Source: Ferrimonas balearica
Lineage (GTDB): Bacteria > Pseudomonadota > Gammaproteobacteria > Enterobacterales > Shewanellaceae
NCBI RefSeq assembly: GCF_019802055.1
Contig: NZ_JAHVHW010000010.1
Coordinates: forward strand, 1 to 53,460
Direction: 5' to 3'
Length of the DNA: 53,460 nucleotides
The notes below the pieces were generated by a model. It was not told the origin of the DNA. It saw nothing but the letters and a program-made list of their open reading frames with translations, and ran no database searches. Below are positions 27,729 through 36,530 of this stretch, in pieces. A program made the position numbers and the translations under genes. Each line of letters opens with the position of its first letter. Positions within the stretch are counted from its first letter, which is position 1.

Positions 27729-29159
27729 ATGAGCCTGATGCGTAAGACGATACACGGGGTCAGTTGGACGCTGGGGGGACGCCAGGTTCAACAACTGGCT
27801 ACCCTGTTTATAACCGCGCTTTTGGCCAAGCTGCTGAACCCGGAAGATTTCGGTCTGATGGGTATGGTGACCGTGCTGTCGGGCATGGCGATGATCCTCT
27901 CCGATACCGGCTTTTCCGCTGCGGTAATTCAACGAAAGGATCTGAATCAGACCCACTACTCCACCCTGTTCTGGGTGAATATTGCTATCGGCCTGACGGT
28001 GTCGGCCCTGTTTTTCCTGCTGGCGCCAGCCATCGCGCTGTTTTATCAGCGTCCGGAGCTGGAGGCGATCAGCCAGGTGCTCTCCATCTCCTTCACGCTC
28101 TCCGCACTCAGCTCCATCCCCCAGGCGTTGTTGCGTCGGGTTATGCGTTTTAAGCGACTGACCATCATCGATACGGCCGTGCATCTGGCGACGGGGACCG
28201 TGGTGGTGTCAATGGCGATGATGGGGTTTGGGATCTGGAGTTTGGTTGCTCAGCCGCTGCTGCAGCAGAGCCTGAAAGTGGTGATGATGTGGTGGTACTG
28301 CCCCTGGCGACCGAGCCTGGTTGTCTCAATCAGTGCGCTTAAAGATGTGTTCCGCTTTAGTGCCAACATCCTGGGGCTTCAGTACCTCCAGTACTTTATG
28401 AACAACCTCGACTACCTGTTGGTGGGGCGATTTCTTGGTGCGGAAGCGTTAGGGTATTACACCCTGGCTTACAAGCTGATGTTTGTCCCTATCAGGAACA
28501 TCTGTCAGGAGATCGTCAAGGTGCTGTTTCCTGCCCTTTCCCGCGTTCAGGATGACCCGAGGGCGTTACTGGACGGATTGGCTAAGGCGCTGCGCTCGAC
28601 CTGCTATATCGTGTTTCCCATGTTGATGGGCATGTATATGGTGGCGGACGTGTTCATTGAAACCGTGTTTGGCGAGCGCTGGCGTCCAACCATCGAAGTG
28701 CTCCAGGTGCTTTGCCTGGTAGGGCTGGTTCAGGCAGTCATTACAGTGCTGTCTGTGATGTTCCGGGCCATGGGGCGTCCGGAGAGAGAGTTACGGATCC
28801 ACTTCGCCCGCCTTATCACCATGACGGTTGTATTGGCTGCCGCGCTGCCCTTCGGCCTGGTGCCCTTCACCTGGAGCTTGCTGGCGGTGACGTCACTGTT
28901 TTTGGTGGTGTACCTGCGAGCGGTGGGAGCGCTTCTGGGCTGTTCATTAAGGCCGCTGTTAAGCGCAATATGGCCCGCTTTGGGGGTGTCTTTGATGATG
29001 ACGCTCTGTTTGTGGTGGGTGCGGGGGCAGTTGGCGCAGAACGCAATGGGTGGCGTTAATGAACTGGTGATATTAATTGTCAGTGGCGCTGCGCTGTACG
29101 GTTTTGGCGTTGCGCTTCTTTGGCTCTATTACCGCAGGATGGATCAGAGCCTGATTTGA
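27729..29159 (+). CDS. Wzx-like lipid-linked oligosaccharide flippase (WzxC type)
   Basis: 476 aa, about 12-14 transmembrane segments, no signal peptide. The N-terminal SWTLGGRQVQQLATLFITALLAKLLNPEDFGLMGMV and the middle FMNNLDYLLVGRFLGAEALGYYTLAYKL are typical of the WzxC-like branch of the MOP exporter family. It would flip the undecaprenyl-linked repeat unit to the periplasm for the polymerase. It starts 43 nt after the preceding gene with AGCAGGCAG upstream, a weak ribosome-binding site. A 425-nt non-coding gap follows. Confidence 0.88.
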   Translation: MSLMRKTIHGVSWTLGGRQVQQLATLFITALLAKLLNPEDFGLMGMVTVLSGMAMILSDTGFSAAVIQRKDLNQTHYSTLFWVNIAIGLTVSALFFLLAPAIALFYQRPELEAISQVLSISFTLSALSSIPQALLRRVMRFKRLTIIDTAVHLATGTVVVSMAMMGFGIWSLVAQPLLQQSLKVVMMWWYCPWRPSLVVSISALKDVFRFSANILGLQYLQYFMNNLDYLLVGRFLGAEALGYYTLAYKLMFVPIRNICQEIVKVLFPALSRVQDDPRALLDGLAKALRSTCYIVFPMLMGMYMVADVFIETVFGERWRPTIEVLQVLCLVGLVQAVITVLSVMFRAMGRPERELRIHFARLITMTVVLAAALPFGLVPFTWSLLAVTSLFLVVYLRAVGALLGCSLRPLLSAIWPALGVSLMMTLCLWWVRGQLAQNAMGGVNELVILIVSGAALYGFGVALLWLYYRRMDQSLI

Positions 29160-29584
29160 TCATTTCGCTCTCTGCCCTGGTAATCGAAGGCAATTCGGGG
29201 AAATCGATTATCTCTCATCTCCCCCTTCATCAAAGCCCTGCCAAACGGCCTGGGTATCTGTGCCCATGCCCGCCGAATGAACCCGTTTCCTGGCCCCACT
29301 TATGCGTTTGTCGACCACCTTCTCTTAGCCCAAGCTGCCGCGCACAAGTCATTGATTAATATGGATATAACCTGATGGTGATGGCTCGCCCCAGAGAGGG
29401 CGAAAAAAAATATGCCAATAGATCAATGCAGTACAGAGAGATGTGCCAGCTTAGGCAGATAATTTAGGGGCTTGCGCTATGCTTGATCTCGATCCGCATG
29501 CCAAGAAGGCCCTTGAGGCGACAAGGAAACGTCATCTCGATCTCTGTTGTTGGAACTGCCATTCCAGTTTGGGAGCGAAAAACG
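29160..29584. other. 425-nt non-coding gap before the large secreted protein gene
   Basis: The longest gap in the cluster. Seen: an inverted repeat TAATCGA/TCGATTA at 29181-29187 and 29204-29210; a TCGCCC/GGGCGA hairpin at 29386-29403 followed by A residues rather than T, so not a terminator for the + strand; GG-N10-GC spacing at 29469-29482, a partial sigma-54 match; and ATCTCGATC twice, at 29486 and 29534. No good sigma-70 promoter or known riboswitch was recognised. It probably carries the promoter for the second half of the cluster, which is inferred from position. Confidence 0.5.
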
Positions 29585-32500
29585 ATGTTGAGCCAGTATC
29601 TAGGACGTTTAGGGGTATTCTTCGCCCTGCTGTGTGTCTGTTTCCCCCTTCAGGCTGAGCTAAGAGTCAGCCAGCAGCCGGACAAGAGTGTTTCTCAAGC
29701 GCTCGAAGGGGCTTCTTTAGATGGCACGGTGTACATCTTCTACGAACCTTCCGAGCCCATTACCCGCGTCAAATTCTATCTGGACACCGATACCGGCGGG
29801 ACGGTTTTCCAATCTGAAGGGGTTCCCCCCTATGACTTTGCCGGGACGGCAAGCGGTGGATTGGGAAACCCGTTTGACACAAGCTCGCTCTCATCTGGCA
29901 GTCACTTCATCTGGGTGCAGGTAACGCCTCAGTCCGGGTCTGTGTATGAGGAGATGGCAAGCTTTAGCGTGGGTGGCGGCGGAACCATCACGACACTCAA
30001 TTTCTCCCCGGCCAGCAACAGCTACACCGCATCTGTGGGCGAAGAGCTCAGTGGTAGCGCTAACTTGTCCCTCAGCGATGGTTCAAGCGGCACTGCCAAC
30101 CTGTCCAGCTCGGCCTCCTGGTTGGTTCTGGACAGTGCGACACAATCTGTCCCGGGCAGTGTGGGCTATCGCGTGGTGGCAGATGGGCTGGCACCCGGTG
30201 GCTACAACGCGACTCTGACTGCCTCAGTTTCTGGTTACCCATCTGCAACCCACAATGTTTCGCTGACAGTGCACGACAGCAGCGGTGGCGGATATCGACT
30301 GATGGTCAGTGATCGTCCGGATCGCAGTGGCGCGGTGCCTCTGTCGGGCCAGTCCCTCTCCGGCGCCGTCTACATCTTTACCAGCCCGGACGATGGCGTG
30401 AGCAAAGTGCGTTTCTATCTCGACGATCCCACCTTCAGCGGATCGGCGATCAAAACCGAAGGGGTTGCTCCGTACGACTTTGCTGGCACAGCGCCTGATC
30501 GCACGGCGAAACCCTTTAATGTCGATAGTCTCAGCCAGGGCAACCATATCGTCAGTGCCCAGATGACCACCTCGGGTGGCGTAGTGAACCTGCAGGGCAG
30601 TTTTGCCGTTGGGGATGCCGAGGTAACCCTATTGAGCGACCCCTCCTCTGTCAGCAAAACTGCCGATGCCGACAGTGGTCCGGTCTATGGCAATACCACT
30701 ATCAGTGCCTCTGATGGCAGCGTGTTGGTGATAGGCGAACAGCACTCCGCGCCCTGGTTGACAGTTGATCTGGGGGGCGACAACACACCGGCTGACGTCA
30801 CCTTTGTCATGGATACGGACGGCCTGTCCCCAGGGACCTATTCCGACAGCGTGACCTTCTTCTCCAGCGGTGTAGGTTCGACTCAGGTACAGGTGACGCT
30901 CACCATCAACGACTCCGGTGGTGGTGGCGGAGGCGGCGGTGAAGCCTGCGGCCCCGTCCTGTGCAGTGAAATTAAGGTGACCTTGCCCTACGTACTGGAG
31001 TTCGATGGGGATGCGGGTGGCTACGAAGACACCAATCAGCTGGGCACCGGGTTTACTTACTTGCAGCCAACCAGCAAGGGTGTCGGGCACATTGCTGGCA
31101 ACCTGGATGTGAATACCTCGACAGAGCGTCTGGTGGTGACCACAACTAAGGGGCTGCAGCACCAGAGTATCAATAACCTGGATAATGCCCTGGGCGTGGG
31201 TTACGCCGGGCCAAACCATATCGCCAGGATCAGCACCGTATTGGTCGATCCGCCTCCTGGTACTGGCAAGTATGAACAAGCCGGTTTGTGGATTGGCTAT
31301 GACGAAGATCACTTCGTGAAACTGGTATACAACTCCACGGGTGGTGGTCAGATCGTTGAGTTTATCTATGAACTGGCCGGCAATGTTCAGGGCAAGCTTG
31401 ATGCCGGCGTTGGCGACCTTTCCAGCGATACGCTTACGCTGATCCTGATTGCCAATCCGGACAGTCAAACCATCAGTGCGCGTTACGCGATCAACGGCGG
31501 AAGCGAAAACAACATCGGTTCCTTTGCGGTAGAGCCTGAGTTCTTCAGTTTTGACGCAGCGGGTATCGATCCGGTGATCGGCACACGCACCTTTACCGGG
31601 TTGATGGCCAGCCATCGCAATGGCCCCTCATCACTCCAGTACCAGTTTGAATCCTTTGCCGTTGAGAGCCTGGGCGCTCCGGGTGGCGGCGGAGGCGGCG
31701 GTGGTGGAGGCGGCGGCGGTGGCGGCGGTGGATCCACTGACTGGAGCTTCAGCAAAGTCAGCAGCCATCCGTTGAACTTCCCGACCTCCATGGTTTGGGG
31801 GCCTGATGACCGCCTTTATGTCACTGAGCTGTTCGGCACCATTCACGCCCTGACCTTTAATGACCAGTTGGAGGTTGTGAATGACCAGGTGATCACCGGC
31901 CTGACCGATCGACACGGGTCGCGCATGACGCTGGGTATTACCGTCTATCACGACAATCCATCGGACCCGAATGACTTCTCGCTTTGGGTGAACCACTCCA
32001 GTTCCTCAACCAGTAACGGTGAGATCAACTCCGGCGAGGTCACCCGACTGTTCGGCAATAATTTTGCTGAATCGGAAGTGGTGATCAGCGGGCTTCCGCG
32101 GGCCAAGGCTAACCATGGTCCCAACAGTCTCCATTTTGGTCCGGATAACCGGCTGTATATCGCCATCGGCGGCATCACCGGTGCCGGGGCGGCGGTGGAT
32201 CCCAATATTGCCGACACCGAGTTTGGTGATAGAGCGGAGCAACCCCTGTCCGCTGCCATTCTGGTCGCCGATGTGTTTGCCTCCGGGTTCGATGGCACCT
32301 GTGACAACAGTCCTGACATCTTTGGACCCAATCCATGTGATGTGGAGAACTGGACCACCGGCCTTCGCAATGCCTACGACTTTGTGTTCCACAGCAATGG
32401 CGAAGCGTATGGCACCGATAATGGCCTGGGCGTTCAGGGGGCTTACCCACCTAAACCAACTCCGGATTGTAGCGGCTTTGGTGACCCCGCTCCCTACACT

Positions 32501-33829
32501 CAGGGTGGCGACAATCCAGGCACACAACCGGACCTGTTAGTGAAGCTGGAGCAGGGGATGTACTACGGTCACCCGAATCCGTCCCGGGACGAGTGTGTGT
32601 TTAAGGACGGCAGCTATCAGCAGGTGGCGCCACTGCCAAACTATCAGCCGGAGATCTTCTCTCTGGGTAACAACAAATCGGCCAACGCCATCATTGAGTA
32701 CCGCTCAAATAAAGCGTGTGGCGCCTTGAGTGGTGATCTGATGATCGCTTATTACTCCAAGGACGATGGGGTGACCCGGGTGCAGTTGAACGAGAACGGC
32801 GATGGTGTGGTGCTGGCGGAGAAAGTGTACTCCGATCTGGTCGACCCGCTCCCGCTGGCGGAGAAGGACGGAAACCTCTATGTCGGTGAGTTCGGAGCGG
32901 GCGTGTTGTCCGTGCTGGAACTCTCCAGCAGCTCCTGCTGGGAAGCTGGCGCCGATGCACCGGCTGAGTTGCTCGACAGCGGCAGTGTTGTTCTCGATGG
33001 GCAACTGCATGTGGTGGGTGGCAAGACCGCATCCGGCCATGTAAACACCCACTACGCCTACGACATCAGTGCTGATAGTTGGCAGACGCTGGCGCCGAAA
33101 CCCGGTACGGCGGTGGAGAATCTCGCTGTGGCGGCTTATAACGGCGATCTCTATGCCTTTGGTGGCTCCTCAGGCCCCTTTAATGGCGCCGTAACGGAGA
33201 GCTATCGCTATGACCCCGGCAGCAACAGCTGGCAGACCCTGGCACCGATGCCGGTGGCTTTGGGTGGGATCCGAGCTGAGACCATAGGCAACAAGATCTA
33301 CATCGCTGGCGGCATGAACAATAGCGGCGCGTCGGTCAGCAGCCTGTTGATCTACACCCCCTCCAGTAACACCTGGAGCACCGGGCCCAGCATGAGTCAG
33401 GTCAGGGATAACCCGGGTACGGCGGTGCTCAATGGTGAGCTTTATGTGTTGGGTGGCCGTCACCGCTTGTCCGATGGCACCTCGGTGAATGGAGAGCTGG
33501 AGAGCATGGCGATCTATAACCCGGGCAGCAATCAGTGGCGAAATGGCCCGGATCTTCTGACCGGAAGACGCACCTTTGCGGTTGGTACCCTGAATGGTCG
33601 ACTGCAGATCATCGGCGGAGAATTTGCTGGTGGGGTGCCCAACAACGTGTTCCCACAATTTGAGGAGTTCGATCCCGATACCAATCAATGGCAATACCTG
33701 GGCGATGCCCTGTTCCCAACTCATGGTGCCGCTTTTGGTACAGACGGTAACCTGTTGATCCTCTCTACAGGAGGCCCGTCGGGAGGGACATCGTTCAGTA
33801 ACGATACTTACCGGGTATCCGGGCAGTAG
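29585..33829 (+). CDS. Large secreted multidomain protein: Ig-like, BACON-like, concanavalin-like, PQQ-sugar-dehydrogenase-like and Kelch domains
   Basis: 1414 aa. A signal peptide ends near residue 24 (FPLQA, then ELRVS). Two homologous Ig-like modules (about 25-130 and 237-340) share YIF...RVKFYLD-type and PYDFAGTA motifs; each is followed by a BACON-like beta module (133-230, 345-440). After an 8-glycine linker (445-452) comes a concanavalin-like module (about 460-690) containing GLWIGYDEDHFVKLVYN. A 17-glycine linker (700-716) leads to a soluble glucose-dehydrogenase-like propeller (about 717-1110) with NHGPNSLHFGPDNRLY (H844) and GLRN (R928), at places used for catalysis and PQQ contact in that family. 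Five to six Kelch repeats (for example LYVLGGRH) fill 1115-1414. The frame is open upstream to 29483 but only the ATG at 29585 gives a signal peptide. Function is unknown; a role in binding, oxidising or organising the exopolysaccharide is inference from domains and position. Confidence 0.82.
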   Translation: MLSQYLGRLGVFFALLCVCFPLQAELRVSQQPDKSVSQALEGASLDGTVYIFYEPSEPITRVKFYLDTDTGGTVFQSEGVPPYDFAGTASGGLGNPFDTSSLSSGSHFIWVQVTPQSGSVYEEMASFSVGGGGTITTLNFSPASNSYTASVGEELSGSANLSLSDGSSGTANLSSSASWLVLDSATQSVPGSVGYRVVADGLAPGGYNATLTASVSGYPSATHNVSLTVHDSSGGGYRLMVSDRPDRSGAVPLSGQSLSGAVYIFTSPDDGVSKVRFYLDDPTFSGSAIKTEGVAPYDFAGTAPDRTAKPFNVDSLSQGNHIVSAQMTTSGGVVNLQGSFAVGDAEVTLLSDPSSVSKTADADSGPVYGNTTISASDGSVLVIGEQHSAPWLTVDLGGDNTPADVTFVMDTDGLSPGTYSDSVTFFSSGVGSTQVQVTLTINDSGGGGGGGGEACGPVLCSEIKVTLPYVLEFDGDAGGYEDTNQLGTGFTYLQPTSKGVGHIAGNLDVNTSTERLVVTTTKGLQHQSINNLDNALGVGYAGPNHIARISTVLVDPPPGTGKYEQAGLWIGYDEDHFVKLVYNSTGGGQIVEFIYELAGNVQGKLDAGVGDLSSDTLTLILIANPDSQTISARYAINGGSENNIGSFAVEPEFFSFDAAGIDPVIGTRTFTGLMASHRNGPSSLQYQFESFAVESLGAPGGGGGGGGGGGGGGGGGSTDWSFSKVSSHPLNFPTSMVWGPDDRLYVTELFGTIHALTFNDQLEVVNDQVITGLTDRHGSRMTLGITVYHDNPSDPNDFSLWVNHSSSSTSNGEINSGEVTRLFGNNFAESEVVISGLPRAKANHGPNSLHFGPDNRLYIAIGGITGAGAAVDPNIADTEFGDRAEQPLSAAILVADVFASGFDGTCDNSPDIFGPNPCDVENWTTGLRNAYDFVFHSNGEAYGTDNGLGVQGAYPPKPTPDCSGFGDPAPYTQGGDNPGTQPDLLVKLEQGMYYGHPNPSRDECVFKDGSYQQVAPLPNYQPEIFSLGNNKSANAIIEYRSNKACGALSGDLMIAYYSKDDGVTRVQLNENGDGVVLAEKVYSDLVDPLPLAEKDGNLYVGEFGAGVLSVLELSSSSCWEAGADAPAELLDSGSVVLDGQLHVVGGKTASGHVNTHYAYDISADSWQTLAPKPGTAVENLAVAAYNGDLYAFGGSSGPFNGAVTESYRYDPGSNSWQTLAPMPVALGGIRAETIGNKIYIAGGMNNSGASVSSLLIYTPSSNTWSTGPSMSQVRDNPGTAVLNGELYVLGGRHRLSDGTSVNGELESMAIYNPGSNQWRNGPDLLTGRRTFAVGTLNGRLQIIGGEFAGGVPNNVFPQFEEFDPDTNQWQYLGDALFPTHGAAFGTDGNLLILSTGGPSGGTSFSNDTYRVSGQ

Positions 33830-33909
33830 TCGTGTGGCCGGACGGAGAGCGTCCGGCCATTTCCGTTGGGCCGCAGTCGGTATGCGGCACATGCAATCGG
33901 GAGTCAGCG

Positions 33910-35319
33910 ATGACGGATAAGGAGTTTTCAGCTGGAATCGAAGGGAGCCTGCCTCCGTGGTTGGCGCGCGTCTTCGACCTGTCTGCGGTTTTGGTTGGTC
34001 TTGCGCTGGTGTATGCCCTGGGGGGGCCACTCTATCTGCCAATAAATGAGTTGGTGCTTTGGGGTTTGCTCGCGGCCTTGTTGATGATCTACATGGCCGA
34101 GGTGTTCTCACACTATCGCTCCTGGCGATTAGCCCCCTTTTCAGAGGTGGTGGTGACCACGCTGCTGCTCTGGGCGGCAGTGACCATCGTGTTAGTGATT
34201 GCACTCTACTTTCTGAAACTGGCTGAGAACTTTGGCCGAATCGGTTTTGCTTACTGGTGCACGGTGACGGCAACATTGCTGGTGGCTTGGCGCTGGGCAG
34301 TTCGACGTTATCAGGCACGGCTTCGAACCCAGGGGCATAACCTGAAAACCGCATTGGTGGTTGGCGCCACGCCACTGGGCATTGAGCTGGCGGACGCCTT
34401 GGCGAGAGAGCCAGAAGTGGGGGTACGGGTTCTCGGGTTCTATGACGACAGGGACAAACACCGCCTGGACTCAAGCGTGCAGAACCTTGTAATAGGAAAC
34501 GTGGATGACGCTCTAGATAGGGCGGAGCGTGGCGGCATAGATCAGATCTTTGTTGCGCTGCCGCTGAAAGCGGAGGACCGCATCTCGGCCATCCTGCAAC
34601 GCTGTGCCAACACCACCAGCCAGGTTCATATCGTGCCCAACTTCTTTGTCTACAACCTGGTCAATGCGGCTTGGTGTGAAGTGGGTGGGATCCGGACGCT
34701 CAGTGTGTACGAATCCCCTATTCGGGGTCCTTGGGGAGCGCTCAAGCGGGCGGAGGATTTGACCATCGCAACCATCGCTCTGCTTGTGTTTGCCATTCCC
34801 ATGCTGCTTATCGCTCTGGCGATCCGACTCGAGTCTCGGGGGCCGGTTCTGTTTAAGCAGGAGCGCTATGGAGTGGATGGCCGGAAGATCGAGGTCTGGA
34901 AATTTCGCTCCATGACCTGTGTCGAAAATGGAACTACTATAAAACAGGCAACAAGAAACGACAGTCGGATCACTAAGATAGGCGCGTTTATTCGCCGGAC
35001 CTCCCTGGATGAGCTACCGCAGTTCATTAATGTATTGCAGGGAAGAATGTCAGTCGTGGGGCCCCGGCCCCATGCAGTAGCGCACAACGAGCAGTATCGT
35101 GCGCTGATCCAGGGTTACATGTTGCGGCACAAGGTAAAGCCAGGTATCACCGGTTGGGCCCAAGTCAATGGTTGGCGGGGTGAGACCGATACCCTGGACA
35201 AGATGGCCAGAAGGGTAGAGCACGATATGCACTACATCACTCACTGGTCAGTGGTTCTTGATATCCAGATCCTGTTTCTGACGCTTAGGAAGGGCTTTGT
35301 TCACGATAACGCTTACTGA
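33910..35319 (+). CDS. Undecaprenyl-phosphate glucose phosphotransferase (WcaJ-like)
   Basis: Initiating polyisoprenyl-phosphate hexose-1-phosphate transferase, putting the first sugar phosphate on undecaprenyl phosphate at the inner membrane. 469 aa (E. coli WcaJ 464). Seen: four N-terminal transmembrane segments (about residues 18-130), a Rossmann-like CoA-binding domain (TALVVGATPLGIELADAL), a fifth hydrophobic segment near 285, and the catalytic sugar-transferase domain with GPVLFKQERYG, WKFRSM, RRTSLDELPQFINVL and VGPRPHAVAHN. The frame is open 26 codons upstream; the ATG at 33910, after GGGAG, is preferred. Glucose as substrate is the usual family assignment, not shown here. Confidence 0.9.
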   Translation: MTDKEFSAGIEGSLPPWLARVFDLSAVLVGLALVYALGGPLYLPINELVLWGLLAALLMIYMAEVFSHYRSWRLAPFSEVVVTTLLLWAAVTIVLVIALYFLKLAENFGRIGFAYWCTVTATLLVAWRWAVRRYQARLRTQGHNLKTALVVGATPLGIELADALAREPEVGVRVLGFYDDRDKHRLDSSVQNLVIGNVDDALDRAERGGIDQIFVALPLKAEDRISAILQRCANTTSQVHIVPNFFVYNLVNAAWCEVGGIRTLSVYESPIRGPWGALKRAEDLTIATIALLVFAIPMLLIALAIRLESRGPVLFKQERYGVDGRKIEVWKFRSMTCVENGTTIKQATRNDSRITKIGAFIRRTSLDELPQFINVLQGRMSVVGPRPHAVAHNEQYRALIQGYMLRHKVKPGITGWAQVNGWRGETDTLDKMARRVEHDMHYITHWSVVLDIQILFLTLRKGFVHDNAY

Positions 35320-35336
35320 TCCTTACGGGGTGGCGC

Positions 35337-36521
35337 GTGAAACGACATTGGGGATGGGTCTTGGGTGTGCTGGCGGTAACGGCTGGCGCCGAAGAGTTTG
35401 AGCCAGCGCGAGTGAGACTGGGTGATGGGGCCCAGTTTCAACCGGTCATGGCGCTGGAATACGGTTACGATGACAACTTGCTCCACACCGGGGCCGATAC
35501 ACTGGACTCTCAATATCTGAGACTGATTCCCGAGCTTCAGTTTGTCTGGGGGCGACGGATCAGCCACATCAAGGCGGGATACACTCTGGATGCCGCCTCC
35601 TACTTCGATTCCTCTGACGATAACTACGTCGACCATCAGGTCGACCTTATCGGCCATCATGAATTTACCGCCCGCCACCGCATCGATGCGACTTACGAGT
35701 TTTTAAAGGGGCATCAGGCTCGAGGAACCGGCATTGCAGAGTTTGAGCAAACGGATAAGCCGGTGGAGTTCACCGATCACGATGTCGATGCCGCGTATGA
35801 GTTTGGTGCGCAGAGTGCCCGAATGCAGTTGGGCGTCAACCTGGGGTATTACCAGCGCACCTACGACAACTTCCGTGAACGCAGCCAATACCGGGATTAC
35901 GACAGCTTCCATTATGGTGCAACGTTCAAATGGCGGGTCGGTACCCGAACCAAGTTGCTGCTCGACCTGTCCGACAGCGACATCAACTACGACCGCGTGG
36001 AACCGGGCCAGATAAGTCGGGACAGTAACGTGACTCGCGGATTGGTCGGTGTGATATGGGAAGCCACCGCGAAGAGCGAGGGGCGAGCGGCATTCGGGAT
36101 AGAGGACAAGCGGTTTGTGGATAAGGGTCGGGAAGACTTCACCGGCTTCGCCTGGGATGTGGCTTTTACCTGGCGGCCCACCACTTACTCCACGCTGGAG
36201 CTTGTCAGTGCCCGGGAGAGTAAAGATCCGTTCACCAGCGGTGATTACGTGGAGGAGTCCAGTTACGAGCTGAACTGGGAGCACTACTGGCTGGAGCGGT
36301 GGGCGACCGACATTCAGTTGAGCTATGTCGACAAGGACTATACCGGTGACGACCGCGAAGATGAGATCACCAAAATTCGGCTCGGGGTGATCTACGAGTT
36401 TCGGCGCTGGATGAAGCTTGAGCCGTTTTACAGTTACTGGGATAACAGTTCGACTCGCGAGGATCCTGAGCTGAACTACGATAAGAATCAGTTCGGTATC
36501 CTGATTACGTTGGCGCTGTGA
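35337..36521 (+). CDS. Outer-membrane beta-barrel protein of the exopolysaccharide exporter
   Basis: 394 aa starting at GTG, with a signal peptide cleaved near residue 18 (VTAGA, then EEFEP). The mature part is a run of alternating polar/hydrophobic strands with aromatic girdles (for example YLRLIPELQF, HFLVKL-like spacing, and the final FGILITLAL ending in hydrophobic residues), as in barrel porins of the BBP2 type found in exopolysaccharide clusters. It lies 17 nt after the sugar transferase and 9 nt before a short OPX protein that lacks its own outer-membrane part. It is therefore the probable outer-membrane pore. No enzyme motif was seen. Confidence 0.8.
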   Translation: MKRHWGWVLGVLAVTAGAEEFEPARVRLGDGAQFQPVMALEYGYDDNLLHTGADTLDSQYLRLIPELQFVWGRRISHIKAGYTLDAASYFDSSDDNYVDHQVDLIGHHEFTARHRIDATYEFLKGHQARGTGIAEFEQTDKPVEFTDHDVDAAYEFGAQSARMQLGVNLGYYQRTYDNFRERSQYRDYDSFHYGATFKWRVGTRTKLLLDLSDSDINYDRVEPGQISRDSNVTRGLVGVIWEATAKSEGRAAFGIEDKRFVDKGREDFTGFAWDVAFTWRPTTYSTLELVSARESKDPFTSGDYVEESSYELNWEHYWLERWATDIQLSYVDKDYTGDDREDEITKIRLGVIYEFRRWMKLEPFYSYWDNSSTREDPELNYDKNQFGILITLAL

Positions 36522-36530
36522 GGGTAGGCG

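Noticed and set aside
29386..29410. Hairpin TCGCCC/GGGCGA followed by eight A residues as terminator of the flippase gene
   Set aside because: For + strand transcripts the run after the stem is A, not T. On the minus strand the T-run would precede the stem. Neither makes an intrinsic terminator.
29160..29584. Cyclic-di-GMP riboswitch before the secreted protein gene
   Set aside because: Expected for biofilm genes, but I could not find the conserved GEMM-I core sequences; a covariance search would settle it.
31483..31791. Minus-strand proline-rich open frame opposite the polyglycine linker
   Set aside because: It is the reverse complement of GGN codons and lies inside the large secreted protein gene.
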